From a virus, in the IMG/VR virus record IMGVR_UViG_3300035070_002473, positions 1 through 51,493 of that record: a DNA stretch of 51,493 bases, one strand, 5' to 3'. Below, in pieces: positions 42,647 to 49,635 of this stretch; the first letter of the stretch is position 1, and each line of letters starts with the position of its first letter. The translations under genes were made by a program, and so were the position numbers. The notes beneath the pieces are model-generated. The model was not told the origin of the DNA and searched no databases. It worked only from the letters and a program-made list of their open reading frames with translations.

Positions 42647-45096
42647 TATTGACAACTCTCACATCCGGGATCTAAAATAGAACATGCCTTAATTTCTTCT
42701 GCTTGTGGCTCTTCGGTTGACTTAAAACTAACAGTTGATTTCTCAACGCGAGTGGCGGCTTTGCCTCTCAAGTAATATGTAGTTTTTAATCCGTTTTCCC
42801 AAGCACAAAAATATAAGTCATTCAAAAACTTAAGACTGTCATGTTTGTTGTAAAGATTAAGCGATTGTCCCATATCAATCCACTTCTGTCTTTCAGCCGC
42901 AGCCTTAATTAAAATTTCTGGTTCAATATCAAAAGCAGTAATAAACTCTCTCTGAATATCTTCATCCAGATCAACCGCCATAACGTCTCCGTCAGCAGTT
43001 TTTAGAGCATCTACTAGCTCTTGACACCAAATACCCTTCTTCTTAGCCATTGCAACAAAATGTTCATTGACCATAGTAAACTCTCCACTGAGTGTTGAGT
43101 ACACATAAAGAACCGAGTAATCTGGCTCAATAGACTGCGAACAACCCTGAATATATGAGATGGTTGCGGTAGGAGCGATTGCCATGACATTACTATTACG
43201 CATACCATGTTTTCTCACTAATTCCCTAACCTCATCCCATTCTTCTACAAAGTTCTCGAAGTCCTCTTTCTTATACACATTATCTGACCTGTGAGTCTCT
43301 CTCTGATTCATTAAATCACAATAAGTATCTATAGGAAAATTACCTTTATCCCATTCGGAACCCTCAAAAGAGGGGTATGCGCCTTTTTCCTTAGCTAATA
43401 ATGCTGACGTTTTGATCGCATGTAAAGAAATAAATTCTTGTATTTTCCCGCACAGTATGACTGCATCTTGAGAATTATACGGTATTCCTAGCTTGTGTAA
43501 CACATCATGAGTACCCATAATACCAAGCCCTACAGGTCTGTGTTTCAGGTTTGACTTTTTGGCTTCTTTTGTAGGGTAGAAGTTTAGATTTACAACATTG
43601 TCTAAGCCTCTAACTGCCACCTCTACGGTTTTCTGTAGCTTTTTCCAATCAATAGTTCTAACTTTTAAGTGCGATGATAGATTGATACTGGCGAGATTAC
43701 AGACTGCTGTTTCACCTACCTCGACAATTTCACCTTCTTCATAAACTGTAGGTTTGGTGTGCAGTAAAATCTCAGTACACAGATTAGAAGAATGGACTAC
43801 ACCCTCATGTTTATTAGAATATCTTATATTAGATGGGTCTTTAAAGGTGATCCAAGGATGTCCAGTTTCATAAAGCGCAGTAAGAACTTTCTTCCAAAGG
43901 TCTTTAGCATTAATAGTTCTATAATTATTTATTTCTCCATTGTCTGCGGCTTTCTTATATTTTCTATAAACCTTAGTAAACTCTTTGCCGTAGGTATCGT
44001 GTAACTCTGGACATTCTGCTGGATCAAACAAATACCAATCTTGGTTTTTTGTGACAGCTACCATAAAGTCATCTGGAATCCATAAGGCAGTATTCATGTC
44101 GTGACAACGACGGCGATCATCTCCAGTATTTTTTCTAAGGTCTAAGAAGTCTTCAATGTCTAAATGCCAAGGTTCAATATAAGAACATCCAGCACCTTTT
44201 CTTTTTCCTCCTTGATTGACCGCCACTAATAAGTCATTGAATATTTTTAACCAAGGAACAAGGCCTGTAGACTTTCCATTTGTGCCTTTTATGTAGCCGC
44301 CTGTAGCTCTTACGCTAGACCAATCAACACCAAGCCCTCCAGCATATTTCGACAATCTAGACTGTCCATGTAACGTACCAAAGATGCCATCAATTGAATC
44401 TCCCACTGTACTCAAATAGCAAGAAGAAAGCTGAGACCGTTTTGTCCCACTGTTAAACAGTGTAGGAGTAGATGGAGAATATCTAAACTCTGACATCATA
44501 TTATATATTTCGAGAGCCTTCTCTTCTTTATTATCCCCCTCTGCAAGACATAGACCCATAGCTACTCGCATATAAAATGCTTGAGGGGTTTCCATTCTCT
44601 GTTCATTTAGGTGGATAAAATAGCGATCATAGAGGGTTTGGATGCCCAAGTATTTGAATAGTTTGTCCCTTGATGGAACCATATTCTCAGCTAGGTAATC
44701 AAGATCATAAGAAAGGAGTCTATCACTGAGCCTCTCTTCTTTTACTAACCTTTTGATGTTTTTCACAAAAGCTTTTTTGTACTGCTCTTCAAAATTTTCA
44801 CTACCTACGTCTTCGCCAAACACCTCTTTATAAAGATTGTTAAGTAGCATCCTCGCAGCTACATAAGCATAGTTTGGTTCTTTTTCTATCTTAGAGCGAG
44901 CAGATAATATCAGCGCCTTGTTTATTTCTGATGTTGGTATCTTATTGTAGAGTTGCAAACTAGCATCAAGAACTACTTCGCTCACAGAAACATCTTCAAG
45001 TTCATTACAAGCCCTTTCAACGCACTCATTTATCTTGTCTAAACAAACATCTTCTAGTCTACCGTTGCGTTTTTTAATTTTTATATCTTGGCTCAT
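42646..45096 (-). CDS. nrdA: Ribonucleotide reductase large subunit, class I
   Basis: 816 residues from ATG at 45096 (a TTG 18 bases earlier is less likely). N-terminal ATP-cone (KKRNGRLEDVCLDKINECVE), then SGTKRSQLSSCYLSTVGDSI, the active-site HSSNLCTEILL, and a C-terminal CESCQ tail with the redox cysteines. Reduces ribonucleoside diphosphates. Expression is probably controlled by the promoter and leader RNA at 45131-45299. Confidence 0.95.
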   Translation of the reverse strand: MSQDIKIKKRNGRLEDVCLDKINECVERACNELEDVSVSEVVLDASLQLYNKIPTSEINKALILSARSKIEKEPNYAYVAARMLLNNLYKEVFGEDVGSENFEEQYKKAFVKNIKRLVKEERLSDRLLSYDLDYLAENMVPSRDKLFKYLGIQTLYDRYFIHLNEQRMETPQAFYMRVAMGLCLAEGDNKEEKALEIYNMMSEFRYSPSTPTLFNSGTKRSQLSSCYLSTVGDSIDGIFGTLHGQSRLSKYAGGLGVDWSSVRATGGYIKGTNGKSTGLVPWLKIFNDLLVAVNQGGKRKGAGCSYIEPWHLDIEDFLDLRKNTGDDRRRCHDMNTALWIPDDFMVAVTKNQDWYLFDPAECPELHDTYGKEFTKVYRKYKKAADNGEINNYRTINAKDLWKKVLTALYETGHPWITFKDPSNIRYSNKHEGVVHSSNLCTEILLHTKPTVYEEGEIVEVGETAVCNLASINLSSHLKVRTIDWKKLQKTVEVAVRGLDNVVNLNFYPTKEAKKSNLKHRPVGLGIMGTHDVLHKLGIPYNSQDAVILCGKIQEFISLHAIKTSALLAKEKGAYPSFEGSEWDKGNFPIDTYCDLMNQRETHRSDNVYKKEDFENFVEEWDEVRELVRKHGMRNSNVMAIAPTATISYIQGCSQSIEPDYSVLYVYSTLSGEFTMVNEHFVAMAKKKGIWCQELVDALKTADGDVMAVDLDEDIQREFITAFDIEPEILIKAAAERQKWIDMGQSLNLYNKHDSLKFLNDLYFCAWENGLKTTYYLRGKAATRVEKSTVSFKSTEEPQAEEIKACSILDPGCESCQ

Positions 45097-45130
45097 AAGT
45101 CTCACTGGAATCAAAGGTTAGTGTAAGTGT

Positions 45131-45265
45131 ATAAAAAAAACGACACTTATAACATACAGAGATAGGAACTTGTCTACTCTAAGTTTATCCCTGTGCCTTT
45201 CGGCTTGTCGGGGTAAGTGTCGTTTAGCCTGTTTTCCAAAACTGGCTTTTTATTCCCCAACGACT
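45131..45265 (-). ncRNA. Structured nrd leader RNA, riboswitch- or attenuator-like
   Basis: Predicted transcript from about 45265. In order 5'-3': GUCGUU (45264-45259); a GC-capped hairpin (45247-45226); AAACGACACUUA (45225-45214); a CCC/GGG stem enclosing GCC-GAAA-GGC (45204-45195); an AGAGUAG/CUA-U-CUCU hairpin; and UAAGUGUCGUUU (45149-45138) followed by eight U. The 12-base repeat closes a three-way-junction-like fold and doubles as a terminator. GUCGUU can also pair with AACGAC in that repeat, and UAAGUGU can pair with ACACUUA at 45130-45124, giving alternatives. Not matched to any known family by eye. Confidence 0.65.
45133..45225 (-). terminator. Terminator-like stem of the nrd leader
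   Basis: Twelve-base perfect inverted repeat (AAACGACACTTA at 45225-45214 and TAAGTGTCGTTT at 45149-45138, minus strand) followed by a T-run (45140-45133). The loop of 64 bases is itself structured. It would stop transcription before nrdA unless an alternative pairing forms; it could also be the 3' end of an independent small RNA. Confidence 0.6.
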
Positions 45266-45270
45266 GTTAA

Positions 45271-45299
45271 ATTATAGTGTTCGTTGAGCGGATTTGCAA
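45271..45299 (-). promoter_or_regulatory. Sigma70-type promoter for nrd leader and nrdAB
   Basis: TTGCAA (45299-45294), a spacer of exactly 17 bases, and a perfect TATAAT (45276-45271) on the minus strand. A start near 45265-45264 would begin the leader RNA. It is the best host-type promoter match in the window, just after the stop of the upstream gene. Confidence 0.75.
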
Positions 45300-45313
45300 G
45301 ATCTAATTAATGA

Positions 45314-45517
45314 CTAACCGCCAAAAAATGATCTTTTTTCGTCGTCACCATCTTCGTCTTCCGAGACTGGCTCTGGAGCCGGAGCTGGTGCTGGTACTGG
45401 GTCTTTTTTAACACCCAAAGCTTCCGCCATAGCGGTAAATACTTCAACAAGCTGTTCATGGTTCTGAGTGCCAAGAATAACCTTATCTAACATATCTTTG
45501 ATTACAACTTTGTCCAT
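45314..45517 (-). CDS. Small acidic protein with Pro-Ala linker, unknown
   Basis: 67 residues from ATG at 45517 (AGGAG upstream). A helical N-terminus (VVIKDMLDKVILGTQNHEQL) is followed by a PAPAPAPEPVSEDEDGDDE linker and end RSFFGG. The acidic tail with aromatic end resembles interaction tails of ssDNA-binding or scaffolding proteins. It sits directly upstream of the nrd promoter. Confidence 0.6.
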   Translation of the reverse strand: MDKVVIKDMLDKVILGTQNHEQLVEVFTAMAEALGVKKDPVPAPAPAPEPVSEDEDGDDEKRSFFGG

Positions 45518-45529
45518 TTCTAAAATCTC

Positions 45530-45820
45530 CTATTTACAATTATGAATGGCTTCTATTATCTTTTCTGTTACAGACAACTGTGTCTGATGAATAGATTCTT
45601 CTAACTTGTCCATCTTATTATCAATCTTAGTCTCCAATCCGTCAACCTTATTCTCTAAAGAATCCAATCTTCTTGATATAGAATCATTGACTTTTTCTTC
45701 TAACATTGCTAACTTACCCCCATGCTTGACTATAGTTCTAAGAACCCAAGCAATAAGAGGTAATGCGACCATGCCGAAAAACTGCGTAATTTCTTTTACT
45801 AACTCCCATGTATCTTCCAT
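45530..45820 (-). CDS. Coiled-coil membrane protein, holin- or XhlA-like
   Basis: 96 residues from ATG at 45820, with an extended ribosome site GGGGTGATC. One membrane helix (FFGMVALPLIAWVLRTIV) near residues 14-31 is followed by a coiled coil with heptad pattern (DSLENKVDGLETKIDNKMDK). This topology is like XhlA/haemolysin-type phage lysis accessories. A tail-fibre or membrane-scaffold role is also possible. Confidence 0.55.
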   Translation of the reverse strand: MEDTWELVKEITQFFGMVALPLIAWVLRTIVKHGGKLAMLEEKVNDSISRRLDSLENKVDGLETKIDNKMDKLEESIHQTQLSVTEKIIEAIHNCK

Positions 45821-45833
45821 AGCGATCACCCCT

Positions 45834-45866
45834 AAAAAAAATAAGGGGAGGGAAACCCCTCCCCTT
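45834..45866 (-). terminator. Strong rho-independent terminator
   Basis: A ten-base perfect stem (AAGGGGAGGG / CCCTCCCCTT) with a GTTT loop is followed by eight T (minus strand), 20 bases after the stop at 45886. It would end transcription of the structural-protein gene efficiently. Confidence 0.9.
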
Positions 45867-45885
45867 GTAAAACTCTAAATTGTTA

Positions 45886-46560
45886 TTACATACCAGTGAT
45901 GGCTTTGTAATCGAAGAAGTCTCCGCCACTGCTTACGCTTAGTGTTACGAAGTCTACCTTCAATACTAGTTCACCCGGAATTGCGCGAGTTGGGTTACCA
46001 GCATTGTCTGCTGTTCCCTGTACATCGCTTCCTGTTGTTGCGCCAGCCATAGCAGTACCATCTAGCTCTGCTGGAGATGCTGCTGCGGTGCCGGAAGAAT
46101 TCAACCAGTTAATACGCATGTTGGTGATCGTAGCGCCACTGTCAAGAGTACCAGTCCAGCTGAACTGATTTTGTCTCCAGCCAGTAAGTAGCTTGGCTCC
46201 GTAATCGCCTTGGAATGTAGCAATAGACTTTCTGTTGTCCCCTCTGCCCATAGTGAGTAGCTGAGTTTTAGATACGCCAGAGAGAGTTGAAGAAGATCTA
46301 GCAATAACGTATTTGCCCTCTTCGCTGTAACCAAAAGTACCAGCAGATAGAGCTTTTTGTACGTTGTAAATACCGCTAGCTGTGACGCTTGGTAGCATGT
46401 TGCTATCTGGGGCTACTGCTACACCGTCTAAAAGAGTAAGACTTTTTGTTATAACGTCACCAGTAGTGTCGTTACCTAGAATTGTACCACCCTGTGTTTG
46501 CGAAACAAAAGTCCCGCCAGTTGTGTTCTTTAGGTGGCTGTTGTTGCTTGGAACTGCCAT
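45886..46560 (-). CDS. Probable abundant virion structural protein
   Basis: 224 residues from ATG at 46560 (AGGAG upstream). It is Gly/Ser/Thr-rich with alternating strands (TTGGTFVSQTQGGTILGNDT, SWTGTLDSGATITNMRINWL), few charged residues, and no signal peptide. These are traits of phage capsid or tail surface proteins. It stands as its own unit, with a strong terminator directly after it. Exact role unknown. Confidence 0.55.
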   Translation of the reverse strand: MAVPSNNSHLKNTTGGTFVSQTQGGTILGNDTTGDVITKSLTLLDGVAVAPDSNMLPSVTASGIYNVQKALSAGTFGYSEEGKYVIARSSSTLSGVSKTQLLTMGRGDNRKSIATFQGDYGAKLLTGWRQNQFSWTGTLDSGATITNMRINWLNSSGTAAASPAELDGTAMAGATTGSDVQGTADNAGNPTRAIPGELVLKVDFVTLSVSSGGDFFDYKAITGM

Positions 46561-46630
46561 TATACATGACTCCTATAAAAAATAAAGATATTTTATTCCC
46601 ACATTTGTCCGTATAATAATCCAAGTCCTA

Positions 46631-47269
46631 CTATATATTACACAAATTGTCAAGTATTTTATATGATTTTATTCTGATTCCATAGATATTTGATTTATAA
46701 AAAATATCATAATGATCTTGGCTTAGTATTGGAGAACAGCTAACAACAGGCATATCTATCTGGTCTTCTATTGTTTTGCAACATATTATATTATCTACAA
46801 TGTCATCTACCATTGTTCCTGTTCCAATAACTATCTCGGAAGAATTGTTGGATTTCAGGCAATAACACAAGTCCATTACAAATGACCAGTCAGAAACCCT
46901 GTATTCTATTACAGGACGAAGAGAGATGTCATATTCACTACAAGCAGAAGCACAAGACTTGAAGTCTTTTCTTATACTAGCTAAATTAGATGCTTCTAAA
47001 TCATTTCTATTTATAACTAAGTCAATGCTTTTGGCTCCTCTTCTTTTTGCTAATATTATATCGTGTATTCTCACGTTTGTGTCGGATATACCGTATGGGT
47101 AATCCACAATAGCAGAAAAGTTCAGATGCTCCTTTATTAGCGATTCATCAATTCTAGATAGTAGCCCTGACGGAGTGCAGATCGTATCTACTTTGCTGTT
47201 TGCAGAATTAAATATACACTCCAGAACGGAGCTGTAATTAGCTTCGTTACACAAGACTTCTAATTTCAT
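46631..47269 (-). CDS. DeoC/DERA-like protein without catalytic lysines
   Basis: 212 residues. TICTPSGLLSRIDESLIKEH, VDYPYGISDTNVRIHDI and RGAKSIDLVINRNDL follow the deoxyribose-phosphate aldolase barrel, including the Asp of the DLVIN strand. The positions of the Schiff-base lysine and proton relay (IKTSTG and VKPAGG in DERA) read IVIGTGT and YGIRIKSY, so both lysines are absent. It may bind a sugar phosphate or catalyse another reaction; an inactive relative is also possible. Confidence 0.7.
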   Translation of the reverse strand: MKLEVLCNEANYSSVLECIFNSANSKVDTICTPSGLLSRIDESLIKEHLNFSAIVDYPYGISDTNVRIHDIILAKRRGAKSIDLVINRNDLEASNLASIRKDFKSCASACSEYDISLRPVIEYRVSDWSFVMDLCYCLKSNNSSEIVIGTGTMVDDIVDNIICCKTIEDQIDMPVVSCSPILSQDHYDIFYKSNIYGIRIKSYKILDNLCNI

Positions 47270-47739
47270 TAGTCATTGTCCTCAAATATCGCTAGTGCGC
47301 TGTTGACGGCTCTACGTGCAGTCTCTCTACTGTAACCGTTCTTCTCTCCAATCTCGACCATGGTCATTCTGTCGAGGTAGCGTTGCTTTAGAATCTTCTT
47401 CTGGTCTTCATTGAGGTCTGAGAGCAGGACTTCAATGTTTTCTTTTGGAGTGTGGCAGATGTCAAACGGTATGCCATTCTTCTCTCTTCTTCTAATTCTA
47501 AGCTGGTTCATCATCGCATAGTTGAGTTGTTGATACAGAAAGGTTGTAAATTTAACACCTCTAGTTTCATCAAAAGAGTTCAGGCACTTCCACAATACTT
47601 CTAGCCTTAAAGATGAGATGTCATCTGGGTCAACACTTTTACAATATTTTGCGCAAACAGAATCCATAATTTTTTTGTAATCAATATTTTCTAAAGCTTC
47701 GTTTAGATCTCTAGTCTTCAATTTAAGATACTTCTTCAT
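47269..47739 (-). CDS. Sigma70-family-like transcription factor
   Basis: 156 residues. Region 2: DDISSLRLEVLWKCLNSFDE followed by TRGVKFTTFLYQQLNYAMMN, and region 4 HTH at the end (QRYLDRMTMVEIGEKNGYSR followed by ETARRAVNSAL). It resembles small sigma factors. It may steer RNA polymerase to late promoters of the structural genes that follow. Overlaps the previous gene by 17 bases. Confidence 0.8.
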   Translation of the reverse strand: MKKYLKLKTRDLNEALENIDYKKIMDSVCAKYCKSVDPDDISSLRLEVLWKCLNSFDETRGVKFTTFLYQQLNYAMMNQLRIRRREKNGIPFDICHTPKENIEVLLSDLNEDQKKILKQRYLDRMTMVEIGEKNGYSRETARRAVNSALAIFEDND

Positions 47740-48349
47740 TCTTGCTCCTTAATATGGTTCCACCAATTTTATCACGTAAGTTTTCAAATTTATTTAAATC
47801 ATTCAAATACTCATCGTTTAGTGTATCTGACATGATATACTCAATTTCTGCCGTTGGACTAATGAAGATAGCCCAGTAAGGCTTTTCAGAGACTTGATTT
47901 TTTACCATCTCAATAGTTTCTTCTACTTCGAGAATGATGTCATCTCTTCCTGATATTGTATCTTCTATATCGAGTTTTACAAGTGTAGAATTGAAAAGTT
48001 TTCCAATTCCAATAAACATTGTGTATCTCGATAATACTTTTATCGCCTCAACCCCTTGAATTTCTTCAATCTTTTTTACCATATTTTTAGTAATATCAAA
48101 AGAAGTATAGCAGAACCAACAGTCCCATCTATTAGAAGGCTTTAACATTGATTCTGCGGCGAACAGGCCATAAGGAGTATATAGCACTTTAGGTTGTGGA
48201 GGTTCAACTGGAGCATACTTTAGCATATTTTCCATCATCTCTAACTCTTCTTCTGTTAGGTGATCTAGAAAATTTATTGGTTCTTCAGAAAGAATTTCAT
48301 CAACTATAGCGTTCCAGCTTTCCCAAGCTATCGTGGCTTTTTTAGACAT
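47723..48349 (-). CDS. Unknown conserved phage protein
   Basis: 208 residues from ATG at 48349. It has an acidic helical start, then KVLYTPYGLFAAESMLKPSN, RWDCWFCYTSFDI and LSRYTMFIGIGKLF. I associate this pattern with proteins of unknown function in phages. A regulatory role with the sigma factor is possible because of the 17-base overlap. No catalytic motif seen. Confidence 0.6.
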   Translation of the reverse strand: MSKKATIAWESWNAIVDEILSEEPINFLDHLTEEELEMMENMLKYAPVEPPQPKVLYTPYGLFAAESMLKPSNRWDCWFCYTSFDITKNMVKKIEEIQGVEAIKVLSRYTMFIGIGKLFNSTLVKLDIEDTISGRDDIILEVEETIEMVKNQVSEKPYWAIFISPTAEIEYIMSDTLNDEYLNDLNKFENLRDKIGGTILRSKNEEVS

Positions 48350-48370
48350 TTTTTGTACTCCACGTTTACT

Positions 48371-48411
48371 GTTTGAACTTTAGTCTTATATATAATACAC
48401 ATTATTCAAAC
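48371..48411. repeat. Inverted repeat GTTTGAA...TTCAAAC in a short intergenic gap
   Basis: A seven-base inverted repeat separated by 27 bases of AT-rich sequence (TATATATAA-like) in the gap before the unknown 48402 gene. It could be a regulator-binding or hairpin site, or chance given the base composition. Confidence 0.3.
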
Positions 48412-48737
48412 TTAACAGCGCTAGGTCTTACAACCAAATCGCAGTTTTTTGATTCTTCCTTGAAGGAGTCATAATAAGTAAGGAACGCTAAAAATTGATC
48501 TTCTCCACCACCATTGTCGGCAGAGCATTGTCTTTCAATCTCTTTTAGTATTTCCGTTTCATACTCTCCAGAATTGACTTTATATAATAAACTAGCAAAA
48601 GCTGAGATGTCTTCTAGAGAGTTTCCCCATCCGCATTTAAAATATATATCATAAGTTTCCGGTTCTACGAATACAGTAAAATAAGAACTGCTAGAAACAG
48701 AATCTTGTTGTGGTAAATCTGGATATTGATCTGACAT
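48402..48737 (-). CDS. Unknown protein, small structural-type
   Basis: 111 residues from ATG at 48737 (GGAGAAAGG upstream), overlapping the previous gene by 47 bases. It has YFTVFVEPETYDIYFKCGWG, ISAFASLLYKVNSGEYETEI and FLAFLTYYDSFKEE segments, mixed alpha and beta. No recognised family. Confidence 0.55.
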   Translation of the reverse strand: MSDQYPDLPQQDSVSSSSYFTVFVEPETYDIYFKCGWGNSLEDISAFASLLYKVNSGEYETEILKEIERQCSADNGGGEDQFLAFLTYYDSFKEESKNCDLVVRPSAVKFE

Positions 48738-49077
48738 ACCTTTCTCCAATTTTGTTTAAGTTGTCGGTGTTATTAAGATTCAGCATTTTACCTTTTATAC
48801 TAAACCCTGCAACATATGGAAAATGACAGTAGTATACAACCTCAAACTCGTCTTCTGAAACTCTACAAAAGTCAGCTAGCTGATAGTCAAGCCATTCTGT
48901 ATCATACTTAATATATTCAGATGATAGTTTGCCTAAACATTCTGGAACATCTTCATTATAAAAGTATCGGTTTATAACATTGCCATCTTGATCCAAAAGT
49001 AAACTATTTCTAGTTGCATCTGCTATGTTTTTTGAATTATCGAAAGTCACCGGCAAGATCGACAGTTTAATCTTCAT
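48691..49077 (-). CDS. Unknown protein of the structural region
   Basis: 128 residues. An N-terminal strand (KIKLSILPVTFDN), GNVINRYFYNEDVP, then FEVVYYCHFPYVAGFSIKGK, and a basic C-terminus. Overlaps the next gene by 47 bases and the previous by 11. No domain recognised. Confidence 0.55.
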   Translation of the reverse strand: MKIKLSILPVTFDNSKNIADATRNSLLLDQDGNVINRYFYNEDVPECLGKLSSEYIKYDTEWLDYQLADFCRVSEDEFEVVYYCHFPYVAGFSIKGKMLNLNNTDNLNKIGERYVRSISRFTTTRFCF

Positions 49078-49315
49078 TGTTGCTTTCTTCCGCTTCTTGC
49101 GAAGCTTTTAAGTATTGAGCTTTTAATTCTTGAACAAACTGAAAATTGCCTCTAGCATCATTATAATCTTCTAGAGCGTTTCTAAATTCCTCAAAGATTT
49201 GAGGGTGTTCACCAATACCGGCAGGATTTGACATATACACTTTCATTGTTAAACCGGCTTCGTCCATCTTAGCTTTGTAGTGAGATTCTGCTGCCGATAT
49301 AAAATCAATATTCAT
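49067..49315 (-). CDS. Small acidic helical protein, unknown
   Basis: 82 residues. AESHYKAKMDEAGLTMKVYM then SNPAGIGEHPQIFEEFRNAL and an acidic tail. Likely a helical structural or scaffold component. Follows a terminator, so it begins a new transcription unit or depends on read-through. Confidence 0.5.
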   Translation of the reverse strand: MNIDFISAAESHYKAKMDEAGLTMKVYMSNPAGIGEHPQIFEEFRNALEDYNDARGNFQFVQELKAQYLKASQEAEESNNED

Positions 49316-49326
49316 CTTGTGTTCCT

Positions 49327-49365
49327 TATTTAATAAAAGAGCCTAGCGCTTCATGCGCTAGACTC
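49327..49365 (-). terminator. Terminator after the holin-like gene
   Basis: Minus strand: GAG-t-CTAGCGC (49365-49355), ATGAA loop, GCGCTAG-g-CTC, then a T-rich tract (TTTTATTAAATAA). Ten paired bases with one mismatch, directly after the 49389 stop. Confidence 0.8.
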
Positions 49366-49388
49366 AGAATCATGATTCTCAAATATGT

Positions 49389-49562
49389 CTACTCCGTTGG
49401 ACGAAGAGAATCACCCACAATCCATGCGATAGCTACAGCCACAATGCTGGTAGCTGTTTCTGGTGGAATGCCGATGACATCTTGGAGGCATACAGTAACA
49501 ACTGAACCAACTGCCGTCCAAAAACGTTTCGACTTAACCAGACCTTTAATTTTATCTACCAT
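49389..49562 (-). CDS. Small holin-like membrane protein
   Basis: 57 residues from ATG at 49562, AGGAG about 9 bases upstream. Two hydrophobic helices (FWTAVGSVVTVCLQDVIGI and TSIVAVAIAWIVGDSL), a basic N-terminus (KGLVKSKR) and short polar C-terminus fit a class II holin. It has its own promoter (49600-49628) and terminator (49327-49365), unlike its neighbours. An endolysin is not seen in this window; a non-lytic membrane role is also possible. Confidence 0.6.
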   Translation of the reverse strand: MVDKIKGLVKSKRFWTAVGSVVTVCLQDVIGIPPETATSIVAVAIAWIVGDSLRPTE

Positions 49563-49599
49563 TTTTCTTCTCCTATAAAAGATATTGGTTGACTAAAAC

Positions 49600-49628
49600 A
49601 TTGTAACATATTTCTACACAATAGACAA
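49600..49628 (-). promoter_or_regulatory. Sigma70-type promoter for the holin-like gene
   Basis: TTGTCT (49628-49623), 17-base spacer, TACAAT (49605-49600) on the minus strand. It begins 38 bases before the holin-like ATG and overlaps the palindrome at 49620-49635. Confidence 0.7.
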
Positions 49629-49635
49629 GTCTATT
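49620..49635. promoter_or_regulatory. Palindromic operator candidate over the -35 of the holin promoter
   Basis: AATAGAC and GTCTATT form a seven-base inverted repeat around two central bases. It covers the -35 hexamer. This suits a dimeric repressor that would block RNA polymerase; no similar site was seen elsewhere, so it is uncertain. Confidence 0.45.

Noticed and set aside
45226-45252. Plus-strand terminator-like hairpin with T-tract
   Set aside because: There is no plus-strand gene to terminate. On the minus strand the same hairpin fits within the nrd leader, where the T-tract is upstream.
46648-46653. TTGACA on the minus strand upstream of the structural gene
   Set aside because: No acceptable -10 at 15-19 bases; the sequence also lies within the end of the DeoC-like gene.
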